DNA of 64,000 bases from Siphonodentalium dalli (lineage: Eukaryota; Mollusca; Scaphopoda; Gadilida; Siphonodentaliidae): the NCBI GenBank assembly GCA_032622095.1, contig CP136061.1, positions 168,025,107-168,089,106 on the forward strand, in the 5' to 3' direction. Shown here one piece after another: positions 36,403 to 48,543 of the stretch (positions within the stretch are counted from its first letter, which is position 1; each line of letters starts with the position of its first letter). A program made the position numbers and the translations under genes. The notes under the pieces were generated by a model. It did no database searches. It was given only the letters and a program-made list of their open reading frames with translations, and was not told the DNA's origin.

Positions 36403-38349
36403 CTGTCTTATTTTCGAGTTTATTGAACCCATGTGTCTTTGTATCTTATTTCAATTCCCGAACCACACCCGTTTGTGCAGAAAGCGCTAATATATGGGTT
36501 TAACAATTAGTTTTGCGACTGCTTGTGTCGTTTCAAGATGCCGTCAAAAATAAAATAAAAAAGACAGGTTGTATTAACCAATTTGAAGTGAATGAGATCC
36601 TTGCGCCCTGAGGTTAATTACGTTGGTATACAAAGGACATAAAATCTATAATTGCCAATGTACATTCACATTTAGGTGTTTATTATCTCATTATCGTAAA
36701 CAAATACAAACTTGTTGAAACTCAATATACTAAAAAGTCGAAGTGTCTTACAATGCTTGGCCGCCAATTAAAATAATTTCCGATCCACATTGAAAACAAA
36801 AAACATTATCTAGAAGAATTCAACATTGTCGGGAAGATAAAGTTATTAACTATATATGGTATGGACATCTTCTTTTGGGGTAAAAATGTTGTAACGGAGT
36901 TGACAAAATTGAGTATACTAGACCTGAATGGGATAAATAAAAAAGTAGAACATATTTATGAATACACCTGGGTTTACGTCCTAGCATTATACATATATCA
37001 CATATATACATATATCACTTATGTAGTTGTGATGATGATAAAACCTGCCCGAAATAGCCCGTTCCAGTTATAAAGCCGGCATATATACGATGTACCAAAC
37101 AACGTTCATATCCATGATTATGAAAACATTCCTTTTGTAGTTAAATAAGGAGTGTCATACATTGGTGCCGACCATGCATGCTCTGTCTGAGACACAATTT
37201 ACAATTGAAACGTATAATCAGGGATGTGGCTAGAGGGGGGGGGGGGTGTGGGGGGGGTGTCTCACCGCCCCCCCCCCCCCCCCAGCAGAGAGCTTTATTT
37301 TCAATAGTTGGAAATTTCATACCTGCCACAACGAAATTTCACACCAACAATAGGTTGAAAATGTTCATGTAGTTTGATTATAAAACAATTTATTGGGGGG
37401 AATTTATTGTTTTTCGACCAATATTTGCATATGTTCCTATTTTTGGTCCAAAATTTTGACAGAAATGGACATCAGTTGGAAATTTCCAACACTTGGAAAG
37501 CTTGTGTCCTGGTCCCTCCCCCGTGGCCAGTCAAAAACTTCTAGTTAATTTAAGAAAACAATATTGTCATACAATTGGTCAACATTGTCATTGGAATTGT
37601 CATCAGTTGGAAATTTTCCAACCTAAGTGGGGGTGTAGGGTTTGAAATTTCCAACAGTAGGAAGGCTTGAGGCTAGTCTAGATGTTAGGATTTTGCGATT
37701 TTCTTGTTCAGATTTCAAAATTTTCCCACACCGGGCCGAACCATGGTCGGCCCGGTGTGTCATTGCCCCATCCACATGGCCAATACAAAACTGCTAATTA
37801 GTTTAGCAAAACAATATTTTACTACATTTGGTCAAACTTGTAGACATAAATGGTCATCAGTTGAAGAATTTTCCAACCTGAGGGGGAGCATGAGGTTGGA
37901 AATTTCCAACACTAGGAAAGCTTCAGTTGAGGCCAGTCTAGATGCTAGGATTTGCGATTTTCTTGTATATAGTTTTCAAAATTTTCTCACACCGGGCCAA
38001 ACAACCATGGTCGGCCCGGTGTTTCCTGGTCTGTTGTCGGTAGCTGTGTGCATTTGTCTGGAATTAGATCACTAGTTGTTTTTTTTGGGGGCAATTTTCA
38101 GGTTAAAATATCTTAATGTTCTCATACTGGGAAAATAGAAGCATGGCTTATGAATATATAGGAAATTAGGCCTGAGCATGAGGTACAAGGGGGGGGGGGG
38201 GGGCGGTGCAAATGGAATTATGCAAAAAAGTTGTGTTGGTGTGATTCCGACTCAAAGGGGGGGGGGGTGCAGTTGGAAATTCCCAAGGTGGACACCCCCC
38301 CCCCAGCGGAGACCCTCTAGCCACATCCCTGCGTATAATATCTAGGAGG
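36403..38349. repeat. tandem duplication, copy 2, split by a hAT MITE
   Basis: It matches copy 1 up to the 'cgtataat' at 37211-37218, is interrupted by the MITE, and resumes with 'cgtataatatctaggagg' to 38349. The uninterrupted copy 1 confirms the pre-insertion sequence. Confidence 0.93.
37219..38331. mobile_element. 1,113-bp hAT MITE with exact 8-bp target duplication
   Basis: Ends are CAGGGATGTGGCTAGAGGG and its exact complement. CGTATAAT flanks both sides. An 8-bp duplication with CAGGG ends is the hAT signature. The interior is non-coding and contains a ~340-bp tandem duplication (landmarks 'ccaacactaggaaagctt', 'gtctagatg', 'ttgcgattttcttg'). Each half ends in a GC palindrome, cacaccgggccga/tcggcccggtgtg (37727-37760 and about 37989-38023). 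G and C runs lie just inside both ends. Confidence 0.92.
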
Positions 38350-38747
38350 CCATTTTCTCCCACTACTACTTTTAGGTGTAATTAACGTACTAGCCATTAT
38401 AATTTTCTCAGGCGACGATTTCATGTTTCCGAAAACAAACACTGAATATAAAAATATTGCCCGGTGGAAGACAATTTAAATTTTCACCTCACAAAGACGC
38501 AAACACCTTGGCATCTCACTATAGGGCAATTACTGATATTACTGGCAGAATTAGGGGTACTGTCACACCCCCACACCCCAAAATTTACGGCCCTGCCATC
38601 CGAGTCCTTCCATGGCATAGCACCACACGTTGTGTTTAAAGTTTCAAGAATTGCAATAAAAAATACATAAACAACCTACTTTTGGATCCAGCCGGGAGAA
38701 CATATATTTTATTGGCTGGGGACTCTGTAGCATGCTGGGATCACTGT

Positions 38748-38807
38748 CACGTGATAAGCCATTCCAATCGTGGGTCGATCGTTTTGAAAACAAATTTGGT
38801 ATAAATA
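38748..38807 (+). promoter_or_regulatory. core promoter: E-box, CCAAT and TATA box
   Basis: GTCACGTGA (CACGTG at 38748-38753), CCAAT (38764-38768) and TATAAATA (38800-38807) occur in the order and spacing of a TATA promoter. They lie about 100 bp before the ATG at 38905, leaving a plausible 5' UTR of about 75 bases. This supports exon 1 of the following gene. Confidence 0.6.
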
Positions 38808-38904
38808 CGCGTTTTGGATATACTCGCAGCACTGCCGAACAACTATTAGTTATACTAAGTCTTTAATTGGTTATACCTAGTTACAGTTCAGGAATTTTTC
38901 AAGC

Positions 38905-39116
38905 ATGTTTGCGTTAGTTTATTTCACTGAAGATGGTGGAAAGTTTTGAGTGTTTACCAGTGAAAAAACTGAAGAAAACTGCTGCGACAAGTAGTGTTGG
39001 GTTCGCGATTTTAGAAACTGTTTCTGTGCAATACAGAATAAAGGCAGCCGATGGAAATGGGAAAGAAAGAAGTGTAGATATCGACTACATAGGAACTGTT
39101 CATTTACTCCACAAAG
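38905..39116 (+). CDS. exon 1 of the exon-duplicated gene (apparent +1 in a T run)
   Basis: ATG at 38905 opens MFALVYFTEDGGKF, then reaches a stop because of a TTTT run at about 38944-38947. With three T the frame would continue smoothly into the open frame ECLPVKKLKK. That second frame stays open to the donor AAAG|GTAAGT at 39117 and could alternatively start at ATG 38933. The segment ends IDYIGTVHLLHK, phase 1. The MFALVYF-type start recalls lophotrochozoan BEN-domain proteins, but this is weak. The break is either a real frameshift or an assembly error. Confidence 0.6.
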
Positions 39117-39602
39117 GTAAGTACAATTAGTCATATTATTGTAATATTCATATGTAATTAAGATAATTGTGTACCAGCGTAGAGGTAATTTAATTGTCAA
39201 ATGGTTTGAATATTATAATTACTCTGATGATCATACTTCATGTATTATATACCTACCAAACGTGAAAATAAAATTCAGCCATCATGCGGCCTAATTTGAC
39301 CTTTGATTGAATTATATGCTTTCATTCATTGCTCGCACAAGAACGGAAAACGTTATATATGTAATTTGTCGAGATCTTATAATAATATCATAGCTGGTGC
39401 GTAGTATATGGACGGTGCAATGTGAAAATAATTTAGAATACCCGTGTTGGTAGACCACATAAACAGAATACATTACCTTAAATTTATCAACGAAAATCCA
39501 ATGAAATGAGTGCAGACAGACAATCCAAATGCTTATATATTATTATCATGCCAAGAGGGTGCTCCTGGGAGCTCCAAATTTCCGCTTTAATAATGTTCTC
39601 CC

Positions 39603-39682
39603 CAGTCTGATTAAAACCGATCTCAGACTATAACGATACTGATCAGTATCGTTAGAATCTGAGTATGGTTTTAATCAGACTG
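39603..39682. repeat. 80-nt near-perfect hairpin
   Basis: The arms start CAGTCTGATTAAAACC and pair through 'ctcagac', 'taacgatactga' to the matching right arm, with a few mismatches and almost no loop. Either a tiny palindromic MITE or a dsRNA-forming intronic hairpin. Confidence 0.8.
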
Positions 39683-39729
39683 TGGTCGCCCTTGTTCCCA
39701 TGGTAGTTGTCAAGCAGGCTAGTTTTTAT

Positions 39730-40440
39730 GTTTACCCATACCATAGTATGGTAAACATAATGGCGACGTCCGGATTGACCACTCGTCGTGCGTCCGTCCG
39801 TCTGTCTGTCTGTCTGTCCGTGGACACTTTACGCATGGTACGATAACTCAAATATTTTCTATCCGATCGGAACTAAATTTTCTATATGAGTTTCTCAGAC
39901 CGAAATACAGATCGAGTTCGAATATGGGTTTGATCCGAGTTTTTTTTACGGAGTTATGGCCCTTTTTCGACTTCGAATTCACGCATGCTGTCATAACTCA
40001 AACAATTTTTATCTGATCGGAACCAAATTTGGCATGTGAGTTTCAGAGCACAAAATACAGATCGAGTTCGAATATGGGTTTGATCCGTGTTTTTTTACGG
40101 AGTTATGGCCCTTTTTCGACTTAGAATTCATGGATGCTACGATAAAAAATATTATCTCATGAGAACCAAATTTGGTATGTGAGTTTCTCTATCTAAAATA
40201 CAATTCGAGTTCGAATATGGGTTTGATCAGATTATTTTTAATGGAGTTATGGCCCTTTGATACAGAATTCATCCATGCTTCGATAGCTCAACCAGCTATC
40301 GTCTGATAGGAACCAAAATTGGTATGTGAGTTTCTCAACTCAAAATACAGATCAAGTTTGAATATGGGTTAGATCCTGTTTTTTACACCAGAGTTATGAC
40401 CCTTTTTAACTAAGGATTGAACAGATTCGATATTTTTATG
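39730..40440 (-). repeat. 'ataactc' repeat block, reverse orientation
   Basis: Four diverged units with 'ggaaccaaatttgg', 'cagatcgagttcgaatatgg' and 'ggagttatggccctttttcg', preceded by ccgtccgtctgtctgtc and a 'tttacc...ggtaaa' palindrome near 39731-39755. This is the complement of the family at 4.1, 10.7-13.3 and 42.9 kb. Confidence 0.85.
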
Positions 40441-41004
40441 CTTATCATGTAGAACCATAGCAGCTCATCCCTGTGATATCAGTTAGCACTGAGAGAGAGA
40501 ATATATTAACTTGTATTATTGGAAATTAGAGTTATTTTTAGCCATCATTGTCAGGGCACAGTGTAATTGGACAGAGGACCATCATTCTCCTATTATATCC
40601 CTTTCACTTGTATGGATTTTTGTGGTTAAAATGAACCCTTAATTCTGAACATTCCTTATACTTAGCAGAAATACCTTTATCTGATATATCTCATTTTATT
40701 GAGATGTATGTGAATCCACGTTACTTAAAGGGATACTGTACGCCAAATGTTGTAATTGGTTTTTATAGTCTCCGAGTCGGAGAATAAGGTAACAATTTTT
40801 CTTTATTTGAAAGTCTGTTGAGTACGAAGTAGTGTTACGGATGACAAATTTACCGGAATGCAAAAATAAAAATTGTCGTTGTCGAGTAATTTTTGTACAG
40901 TTTTCAACCAAATGAATCAAATAAAAGTTATATTATATGCATACTAGTCCCACATAATCATTTAAGTTATTGTATCGTCGCTAGTCAGTGAGTAGCTTGA
41001 GTGT

Positions 41005-41029
41005 CCCCCCCCCCCCCCCCCCCCCCCCC
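41005..41029 (+). repeat. C25 homopolymer
   Basis: Twenty-five consecutive C. The length is probably imprecise. Confidence 0.9.
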
Positions 41030-42899
41030 GCATCATCATAATATTTTAAGCGATCGTGTGTGCGATCGGTTTAACAACCCAGTATCCCTTATTACTTTAA
41101 ATGATTACGGAAATTTATATCAAATTAATAACTTTTAAATTATTAAATTTTAAGAAGCCTATTAACCTGAGCGTTTGCAGAATAGATCTTCGACTTATGT
41201 TTCTATATATTATCGATATTAGATCGTTGTTGTCACCGGAAATTTAATGAAAATGGCGTACATTACCCCTTTAACTTTGTTTCATGTAATCCGTCCATTT
41301 TGTCTTGTTTTACTGTGTTCATGTACATTTGACCATATATGGTGCAAGGTACAAATAAACATGATTGATTGATTTATTGATAAATACAGGTATATCGGTC
41401 TAGGGTCACCTCTAGATGGGAGTTTCGAAATTTTAATGATTTTTTATGACAAACAAACATGGCCATTTTCCATTTCAACTGTCAATCCATCAGAATACCA
41501 TACAGCCCACATTTATTGGAGATTTGTTTTGAAACTTTACAGTCTTGTTGGTAAATAAAAAGAAGGAATGCTTCTATAATACAGAACATTATTGATCAGA
41601 TATTAAGATCATGAAAACTGAGTAAAATTGTCATTTAAATGTAAATGTTTTTCTGTTTACGGTGATCGGAACAAACATTAATATTTTCAACAACTAAGGC
41701 CTCTGGTGCCTTTAAACTTCCCATCATGTCTAATCAAGTTGGTGTCGTAAAACATTCTAGGGACTTTTTCTAGGGCAACATTCCGAATCAGAATGATGCC
41801 ACTCTGTAATAAACCTTGAGGATTTTGAGATATCCGACCCTTTCCTGCCGAACATTAAAAACTAGACCGACACGAGTCCTAAAAATTGACGTTTAATTTA
41901 CCCACTTGTGTGAACAAGGTTGAACTTTAACTTTAAACTCTCTAATATTCAAGATATGTCAACAATTTCTCAATTGTTCATGCTACTATCTAGTCTGCAT
42001 CCAAACGCAAAGCAACATAGGAGAACGACTCCGCTTTTTGGTGGAAAATGTATACCATGATATCTTTCCCTTCACAATAAATATAAATGTTTTATTATAT
42101 AATTAGTACTCGTGAAAATAGGATGTTTAGCCATCACGCATGAGATAGTACCCATACCACTCAAAAAGTGTAGATATCCTCTATATATCATATTCATGAA
42201 TATAAGTTACAACACTCACCAAAAAGAAGCTGCAATATATTCCAGTTACAAATTGGAAAACGATCGAGACACAAAAAATACAATCTACGATCTTCGAAGG
42301 ACGGAATTGTTAGTGGACCTGGAGATTTGGAGAATGTCAACGTATTAAATAAATTGGAAGTTGTTTTATATACCCAAAATGAAACGTCAAGACACGTATC
42401 AACAGCTCTGTATAGGCAACGCCATATATATCAAAGCAACATTGTCCCGGACATAACAGATAAAGCCGCTATATATACATGAATAGAAAAACAGTTAATT
42501 TTTATGGCAGTCTCATCTATCGGGTAATTTTCGGTTTGAACATTAAGGATAGTCGTCTTGCGGTAAACCAGATAAAGCCGATAGCAAACAGTCAATTTTA
42601 ATGGCAATAAAAGGATAAAGAAATTATTCAACAGTTTAAAGGTTACAATTAACTAAATATGTCCCACAGGCGACAGTGTTAGGGTTCATAAGCCATCCCG
42701 ACGATTGATTACCCTACTGAGCCAAACTTTAAATACTTTTGCGTGTAGAACTCCACGTCGAACATAAGTTGTCAAAAAGGAACTGGTGCCTCAACATACT
42801 TATTCCTGGAAAAAAATAGGCATTTACACAACTACCCCTTTTGTGCACAAAATTTTAATATAGAACAAGAGGTGTGTACTCGAGTGCTAGCATACCCAC

Positions 42900-43400
42900 A
42901 CCGTGGCAAATTCAACCCGCATTATCCGTAAACTCAACCAAAAAGAATATTATCTTTAAATAAAAATTCGGACTAACAATATCGATATGGTGTCACAAGA
43001 AGCTTGTACAGAAAAATCTATTCAAATCGGTTCATATTTGTTAAAGTTATTAAGTCAGACAGACTTTTCTAAAGAAGTCGAAAATGAGGTGTAATATTAC
43101 GAAAAACAGTCTGAACCAATCCCTAGCCGCATCATGTAGAGAGGTAATTGTGAGAAGCATGTATACCAAAAATTATTGAAATCGGTTCATATTTGTTAAA
43201 GTTATTAAGTCGGACAGAATTTTCTAAGTCAAAATAAGTCCAAAAAGAGCGTAACTTGAAAAAAAAAAGTCGGACCGAACCGCAATTATCATCCTAAGGA
43301 GATTGCAAACAAAAAATTATTGAAATCGGTTCATAGTTGTTCGAGTTATGTTGTCGGACGGACGGACGGGCAAACTGACGGAGAAAGCGTGACGGACGGA
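42900..43400. repeat. diverged tandem repeat of about 130 bp with ggacggac end
   Basis: Three units share 'attgaaatcggttcata(t/g)ttgtt(a/c)aagttat' and 'gtc(a/g)gac(a/g)ga', ending in ggacggacggacgg near 43360. Related in style to the other lophotrochozoan-type repeats. Confidence 0.7.
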
Positions 43401-45120
43401 CGCAGTCAATCCAGTATACCCCCCATTTTCTGGAAAAAAATTGCACATATTCCTCCAAAATTTTGGGGACCCACCCCCCGTTTCTCATGTTTTTATCAAA
43501 ATTTCAGAGGTTTTTTTTAGCCGTTCTTCAATAACTGTGTTAACTGCCTTACTAATTGGTAAACACACATCAGAAAAACGAAAAATATACTGTATTTCCA
43601 TGTGTTTCCTGGTGTTTTCAGTATCTAACAACAATATTAATTAAGCATTGTGTATATAGGTACACTATATGTCACAAATTGCCCTAGACCCCATTATAGC
43701 CTTAATATATAGAGTTTGTTGTGTCTGACAGAGAACACTGGCCAGTGTAAATAGTGGTAAACAGGTCAGGGGTTCCACAATTATATGTGCATGATCAAAG
43801 AACTCTTTAGTCTTATCCAACGGGATGGGGTGGGGAGGGGAATAAAAATACCCCCAACCCTACGAATTTTGACAACCAATGTAGCCGCTTGATGAACAAT
43901 CCCACAGTGGCCAGGAATTAACATGGCCCATGATTTTCTTTTTTCTTTCACATTAAACAACAGAAGATATTATACACCATTAAGCTGCCGGTATTTTTTT
44001 TATGCTGACTCAAGATTCCCTACACATTAAATGCCAAGGGGCATAATTTCAAGTATTTAGTTGCTTATAACCTAAAACACATAATCACAATTCAAAATAT
44101 TCTCTCACTGAATTATGAAATGTTGTGTATTCTGCACAATGACCTAGGTTTACATACGATCAGTAATTTGTAAAAAATTAAGAGTTATATCAGTTTGATG
44201 AGATTATATACCAATTTTAGTGAAATTCGGGGGGTGGGTGTCATAAGATTATCTCTTTGCAGGTTTGGGGGTGGTGGGTCCCCGAAAATTCCAGATGCCA
44301 AAAAAAAATACTTCCTGAAATATTTTTACTACCCCACCCCCCCCCCACCCCTGTCCACGTTGCTTGATTTTCGGTGATAACGTGTTAATATTTACACGTT
44401 CAATTGAATTGAAGTATTCTCTGTATTGCGAGAGTGAAATGTGAACACACAACACACCCGCAGAATTGTATGTGGCAAAGTTTTATTTACGATCACAGAC
44501 ATCTGGCTGTGGCAGATGTATCATGGTAGTAACTGTACTGGGTGAAATCAATCGTGGGGTGAAATAGACGGCTCCCATGTTGTCATAAAAATTAATTTAA
44601 CAGCTAACAGGGTTTCAATGGACAAATGTCAGATAAGAGATCATGGTAGATTTGAGCAGTTATTTGGAGATAGGGCTAGGAATGGACCAGCATAACAGAT
44701 ATCCACCGTTAAGTCAAAACATAATCCGTCTTGCCGCCGTCGGGGGCATATGCCACGTGATAGCGTACCTCTTGTTTATTTACAAGCAGTGGGTTTCGTT
44801 GTCCAATTATGATGGCCTTTCGTACGGTGATAGACCACGCAGAGCATTATGGGGAACAGATATTCATTTATTCATGCAATAAAATTGAAAAAACATTCCA
44901 CAGCACTCTGCCGCTATATAACAGCTATAACCAGAGGAAACTGTCATTTGGTATTAGTTTATCAATAAAATTAATTTAAACTAGAAGTGTGACTGTCCCG
45001 ATGGGACTATGAAGGATACCCCCCCCCCCCCCCCGTGTTTTTAAAATACTAAGATGTTTCACATGTCAGTAAACATTTAGTTAAAATAACTGTATGATAA
45101 TGAAATATTGAATTTCACAG

Positions 45121-45348
45121 ATAAATCCCTGATAACGGACCTGGTGGAACAAAACACAGAAGAAATGAAAAACAAATTGATGGATGATGTGCTCCAAGAG
45201 TACCTTCTTGGAAAACTTCCGGACGAAAATCCGAAAAAAAAGAACCCCAAAAAGGCGGTTGGACAACGACTACGTCTACGAGGGAGAGAATGACCATGTT
45301 CACGCAGCTACAATAAATAAGACGCCAGACGCCGGTGATCATGCCAAT
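45121..45348 (+). CDS. exon 2 of the exon-duplicated gene (apparent +1 in an A run)
   Basis: Follows 'aatttcacag'. Joined in phase with exon 1 it reads DKSLITDLVEQNTEEMKNKL, acidic and helical, then LPDENPKKK. The original frame stops at 45291. One base fewer in the A8 run (about 45233-45240) gives RTPKRRLDNDYVYEGEN through GDHAN to the donor AAT|GTAAGG, in phase 0 with exon 3. The donor's last bases come from a transposon inserted right there. Lys/Arg-rich KKK...KRR may be a nuclear localisation signal. Confidence 0.6.
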
Positions 45349-45352
45349 GTAA

Positions 45353-46457
45353 GGGTGCATTTACATTGCTATAGAACTGTACACAGATCTACACGCAGAC
45401 TAGTGTAAACGGGTTGATATAGAAATGCACACAGAAAGAAAACGGTATTAGTTCGTGTGAGCAAAAATTGTGTCCGCTATCCGTCACGGTCAACGCCGAA
45501 GCACTGCGACAGGCAAATCTGTTTTGATTAATTGTTACTCGGGCTTGGCGAATGTGTTTTAGCGTTCGTTGTCATTTCAACCCGTGTATTTCGAATAATG
45601 AACACGGACAGGGACGTGGCAACTTTGGTAAAAATGTTCAACTGTTGGAAATTTCATACCTGACACAACATTAGTTGTAATTTCCAAACCAACAATAGGT
45701 TGAACATGAGCTTGTAGTTTGATTTTCAAACATTATATGGGGGGGTATTGTTTTCGGACCAATATTTGCATAATTTCCTATCAAAATTTTGGGCTGGAAT
45801 GGCCATCAGCTGGAAGTTTTCCAACCTTATTGGGGCGGGTGTCAGGTTGGAAATTTCCAACACTTGAAAAGATTGTGTCCTGGTCCCTCCCCGTGGCCAG
45901 TCAAAAACTGCTAGTTAATTTAAGAAAACAATATTGTCCTACATTTGGTCAACATTGCCTTTGGAATTGTCATCAGTTGGAATTGTTACTACATTTGTTC
46001 AAATAAAGGGTATTGTAGGGTGTATACCCATTCCATACAAATCCAAAATGGCCACCGCCCAGATGGTGTCAAACAGGAGACCTATAGATATATAGATGAT
46101 CACCTGAAATCCTAAATATTGGTGGAATCGCCATCTGAAGCTATATGGGTGCTCGCTAACCTCTCTATTTGTGCACACAGTTGTTTGTTGTGTATTCCTA
46201 TGCGATTTTCAGTCTTTCTTCAAGTGGTATAAGGATACACTTTAAATACATGCGGCACATACCAAATCGCTGTTGTCTGCTGACAGTGATCCATTTTATG
46301 TCTGGCCTAAATTGACACGACTCGTAATGAATTGTCAATTGCCAGAGTACTGATCAGCGCGCATTCACTATTAGTAATCATATTGTGATCACAGCAATGC
46401 GCGACACGTGACTTCATACAGATCTATGTACAGTTCTGTATCAGTGTAAATGCACCC
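45353..46457. mobile_element. 1.1-kb PIF/Harbinger-like element, non-autonomous
   Basis: Inverted ends of ~40 bp (GGGTGCATTTACATTGCTAT at the left; complement with a few changes at the right, 46416-46457), flanked by TAA (45350-45352 and 46458-46460). GGG-starting ends and a TAA/TTA duplication fit PIF/Harbinger. No transposase. It contains a nested hAT-derived fragment. The left target duplication overlaps the exon 2 splice donor. Confidence 0.75.
45609..46005 (+). mobile_element. truncated relative of the 37.2-kb hAT MITE
   Basis: Starts CAGGGACGTGGC and follows the 37.2-kb MITE through 'ggaaatttcatacctg', 'caacaataggttga', 'ccaatatttgcat' and 'gtggccagtcaaaaact', then jumps to a later part and ends near 46005. 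No right terminus is visible. Nested in the Harbinger-like element. Confidence 0.75.
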
Positions 46458-46747
46458 TAACATCAAGTCCAACCGAATACTTCAAAACAAAAAAAAGCTG
46501 CACGCCAGGTTTGTAAATTTGTTTGACGCAGGAAGTTGGTCGTAAGAAGAATGTGTCCAAATAATAAGTTATGTAATATGTACAAATTTAAATGAATATT
46601 ATTACAGTTTTTAAATGCTCGTAACAGAAAATTGGTAGAGAAATAATAATAAATGGACATGTTTGTATTGTCGATGTTCAGAGAATCCTAGTATATATAC
46701 AATTGCGTGATTGTGTTTATTAAGTGTTTTTATTCTTTGCAATTTAG

Positions 46748-46834
46748 GTCTTAAAAGAAACGGACGAAAATGGAGTAGTGCCTCTCAGGACAAAGACAGT
46801 GCCAGAGCGGTTGGTGTCCAACTCAGTTCGTCGT
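46748..46834 (+). CDS. exon 3: duplicated 87-bp exon, copy a
   Basis: Acceptor 'ttgcaatttag' and donor GTAAGT. Exactly 29 codons, phase 0 at both ends, so it can be skipped or repeated without a frame change. Begins VLKETDENGVVPLRTKTVPE and ends NSVRR. Confidence 0.75.
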
Positions 46835-47555
46835 GTAAGTTATATTATTATCATCCGTAATAGAGCAACTAAAAAAAACACATTAAAGCCATATTAAGGT
46901 GCTGGGATCGTTTTACTTCATGGTATTGATGGTTTTGTGACAATTACATTGGTAATCACTTCCTACAACTCATTAATAAAGTGCATTGCATTGTTGTGCA
47001 AACATCCATATATATATTCAATATTACAATTCATTAGTGTAATGAAATGAATATTATTATAGTTTTTCAATGCTTACAACAAAAATTGTTAGAGAAATAA
47101 TAATAAATGGACACGTTTGTATTGTCGATGCTCAGAGAGTCATGATATATATATATATATATATATATATAACGCACACAATTACGGATCGTGTTTATTA
47201 AAGGTGGGTTATCTCTTTGTAAACATGTATTATAGAGTTACCGGGGTATAAAATATTAGATCTGAATCGAAGACTCCTGTCTGGAAATGCTTGACTAAAT
47301 TTTAGTAAAATCAACTCAATGGTAAATCAACACAGAAAAGAGTATGCCAGTTAATGACATTATTATTCTTACCTCATGCTCGTAACAGAAATCTGTTAGA
47401 GAAATAAGTCTTATAAATGGAAGCTCAATTCATTGTTGTAATTAAATGAATATTCTTATAGTTTTCAAATGCTCGTAACCGAAAATTGGTAGATAAATAA
47501 TAATAGAAAATTGCGTGACCGTGTTTATTAATTGTTTTTATTCTTTGCAATTTAG

Positions 47556-47642
47556 GTATCAAAAGAAACCGACGAAAATGGAGTAGTGCCTCTCAGGACA
47601 AAGACAGTGCCAGCGCGGTCGGTGTCCAACTCAGTTTGTCGT
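47556..47642 (+). CDS. exon 4: duplicated 87-bp exon, copy b
   Basis: Same borders and length as copy a. VSKETDENGVVPLRTKTVPA, ending NSVCR: two changes from the consensus, one adding a cysteine. Confidence 0.75.
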
Positions 47643-47995
47643 GTAAGTTATAATATTATCATCGGTAATAGAGCAACTAAAAAAAAACACATTAAAGCCA
47701 TATTAAGGTGCTGGGATCGTTTTACTTCATGGTATTGATGGTTTGGTGACAATTAAATTGGTAATCTAGAGTATCTAGAGTCTCAAGATCTCATTCTGCT
47801 TAGACTTCTGGGGAGTATCTGTAGTATCAAATTTACATTGTTGTTAGTTAAATTTCCCTTCTAGGAAGTTTATATATCCCCTAATTTGCAGAAGATAAAA
47901 TTCATGATTGAGGTGCCCAATGGGTGAACATCACGAACTTCAAATGGGGAACTTCAATCTTATTCTAGGTCTTCCATAGCAGTTGAGGGCCTTAT

Positions 47996-48071
47996 CAGAA
48001 TGAGGTCCCCAGAGGGTGAATTTAGCCTCACAATAGCCTCACTAAATTCACCCTCTGGGGACCTCATTCTG
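47996..48071. repeat. hairpin with perfect 30-bp arms, 16-nt loop
   Basis: The left arm (47996-48025, starting CAGAATGAGGTCCCCAG) and right arm (48042-48071) are exact complements. The loop is cctcacaatagcctca. Confidence 0.95.
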
Positions 48072-48543
48072 CAAATGACAGACACACTACCACACTATTT
48101 CAAGGCTTGATTGTATAATACATTGTGTTGCTTGAGGCCAGGCATGCACAATGTAGGAACAGACATGCTTTTAGTGATGCTATCCCACACAGCGGGCTAG
48201 CATCACCAAATTCACCGTCTGGAGACCTCATTCTGCTTAGGCCTCATCTTCTGGGAAGTATCTATAGTATCAAATTTACATTGTTGTTAGTTAAATTTCC
48301 CTTCTAGGAAGTTTCTCTATCCCCTAATTTGCAGAAGATAAAATTCATAATTGAGGGGCCCAATGGGTGAACATCACCAACTTCAACTGGGGAAATTCAA
48401 TTTTCTTCTATATCTTCCATAGCAGTTGAGGGCCTTATCAGGTCTATTATACTGATATTTATGATATGTATGAAGGGTTCTTTGGTGTCTGGGATTCAAA
48501 TTTATTCAGATGGGGTCACCAGGTTAAATAGGGTGGGAGAAAT

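Larger units (their letters stand above)
39117..45120 (+). other. 6-kb first intron, repeat-filled
   Basis: Bounded by GTAAGT and 'aatttcacag'. It holds an 80-nt hairpin (39603-39682), 'ataactc' repeats in reverse orientation (39730-40440), a C25 run (41005-41029), further diverged repeats (42900-43400) and a C16 run (45019-45034). No other gene is seen in it; an open frame at 42112-42348 has no support. Confidence 0.5.

Noticed and set aside
41005-41029. Homopolymer C/G runs as functional G-quadruplexes
   Set aside because: Pure runs of 16-25 bases are common assembly-prone microsatellites here; no evidence of function.
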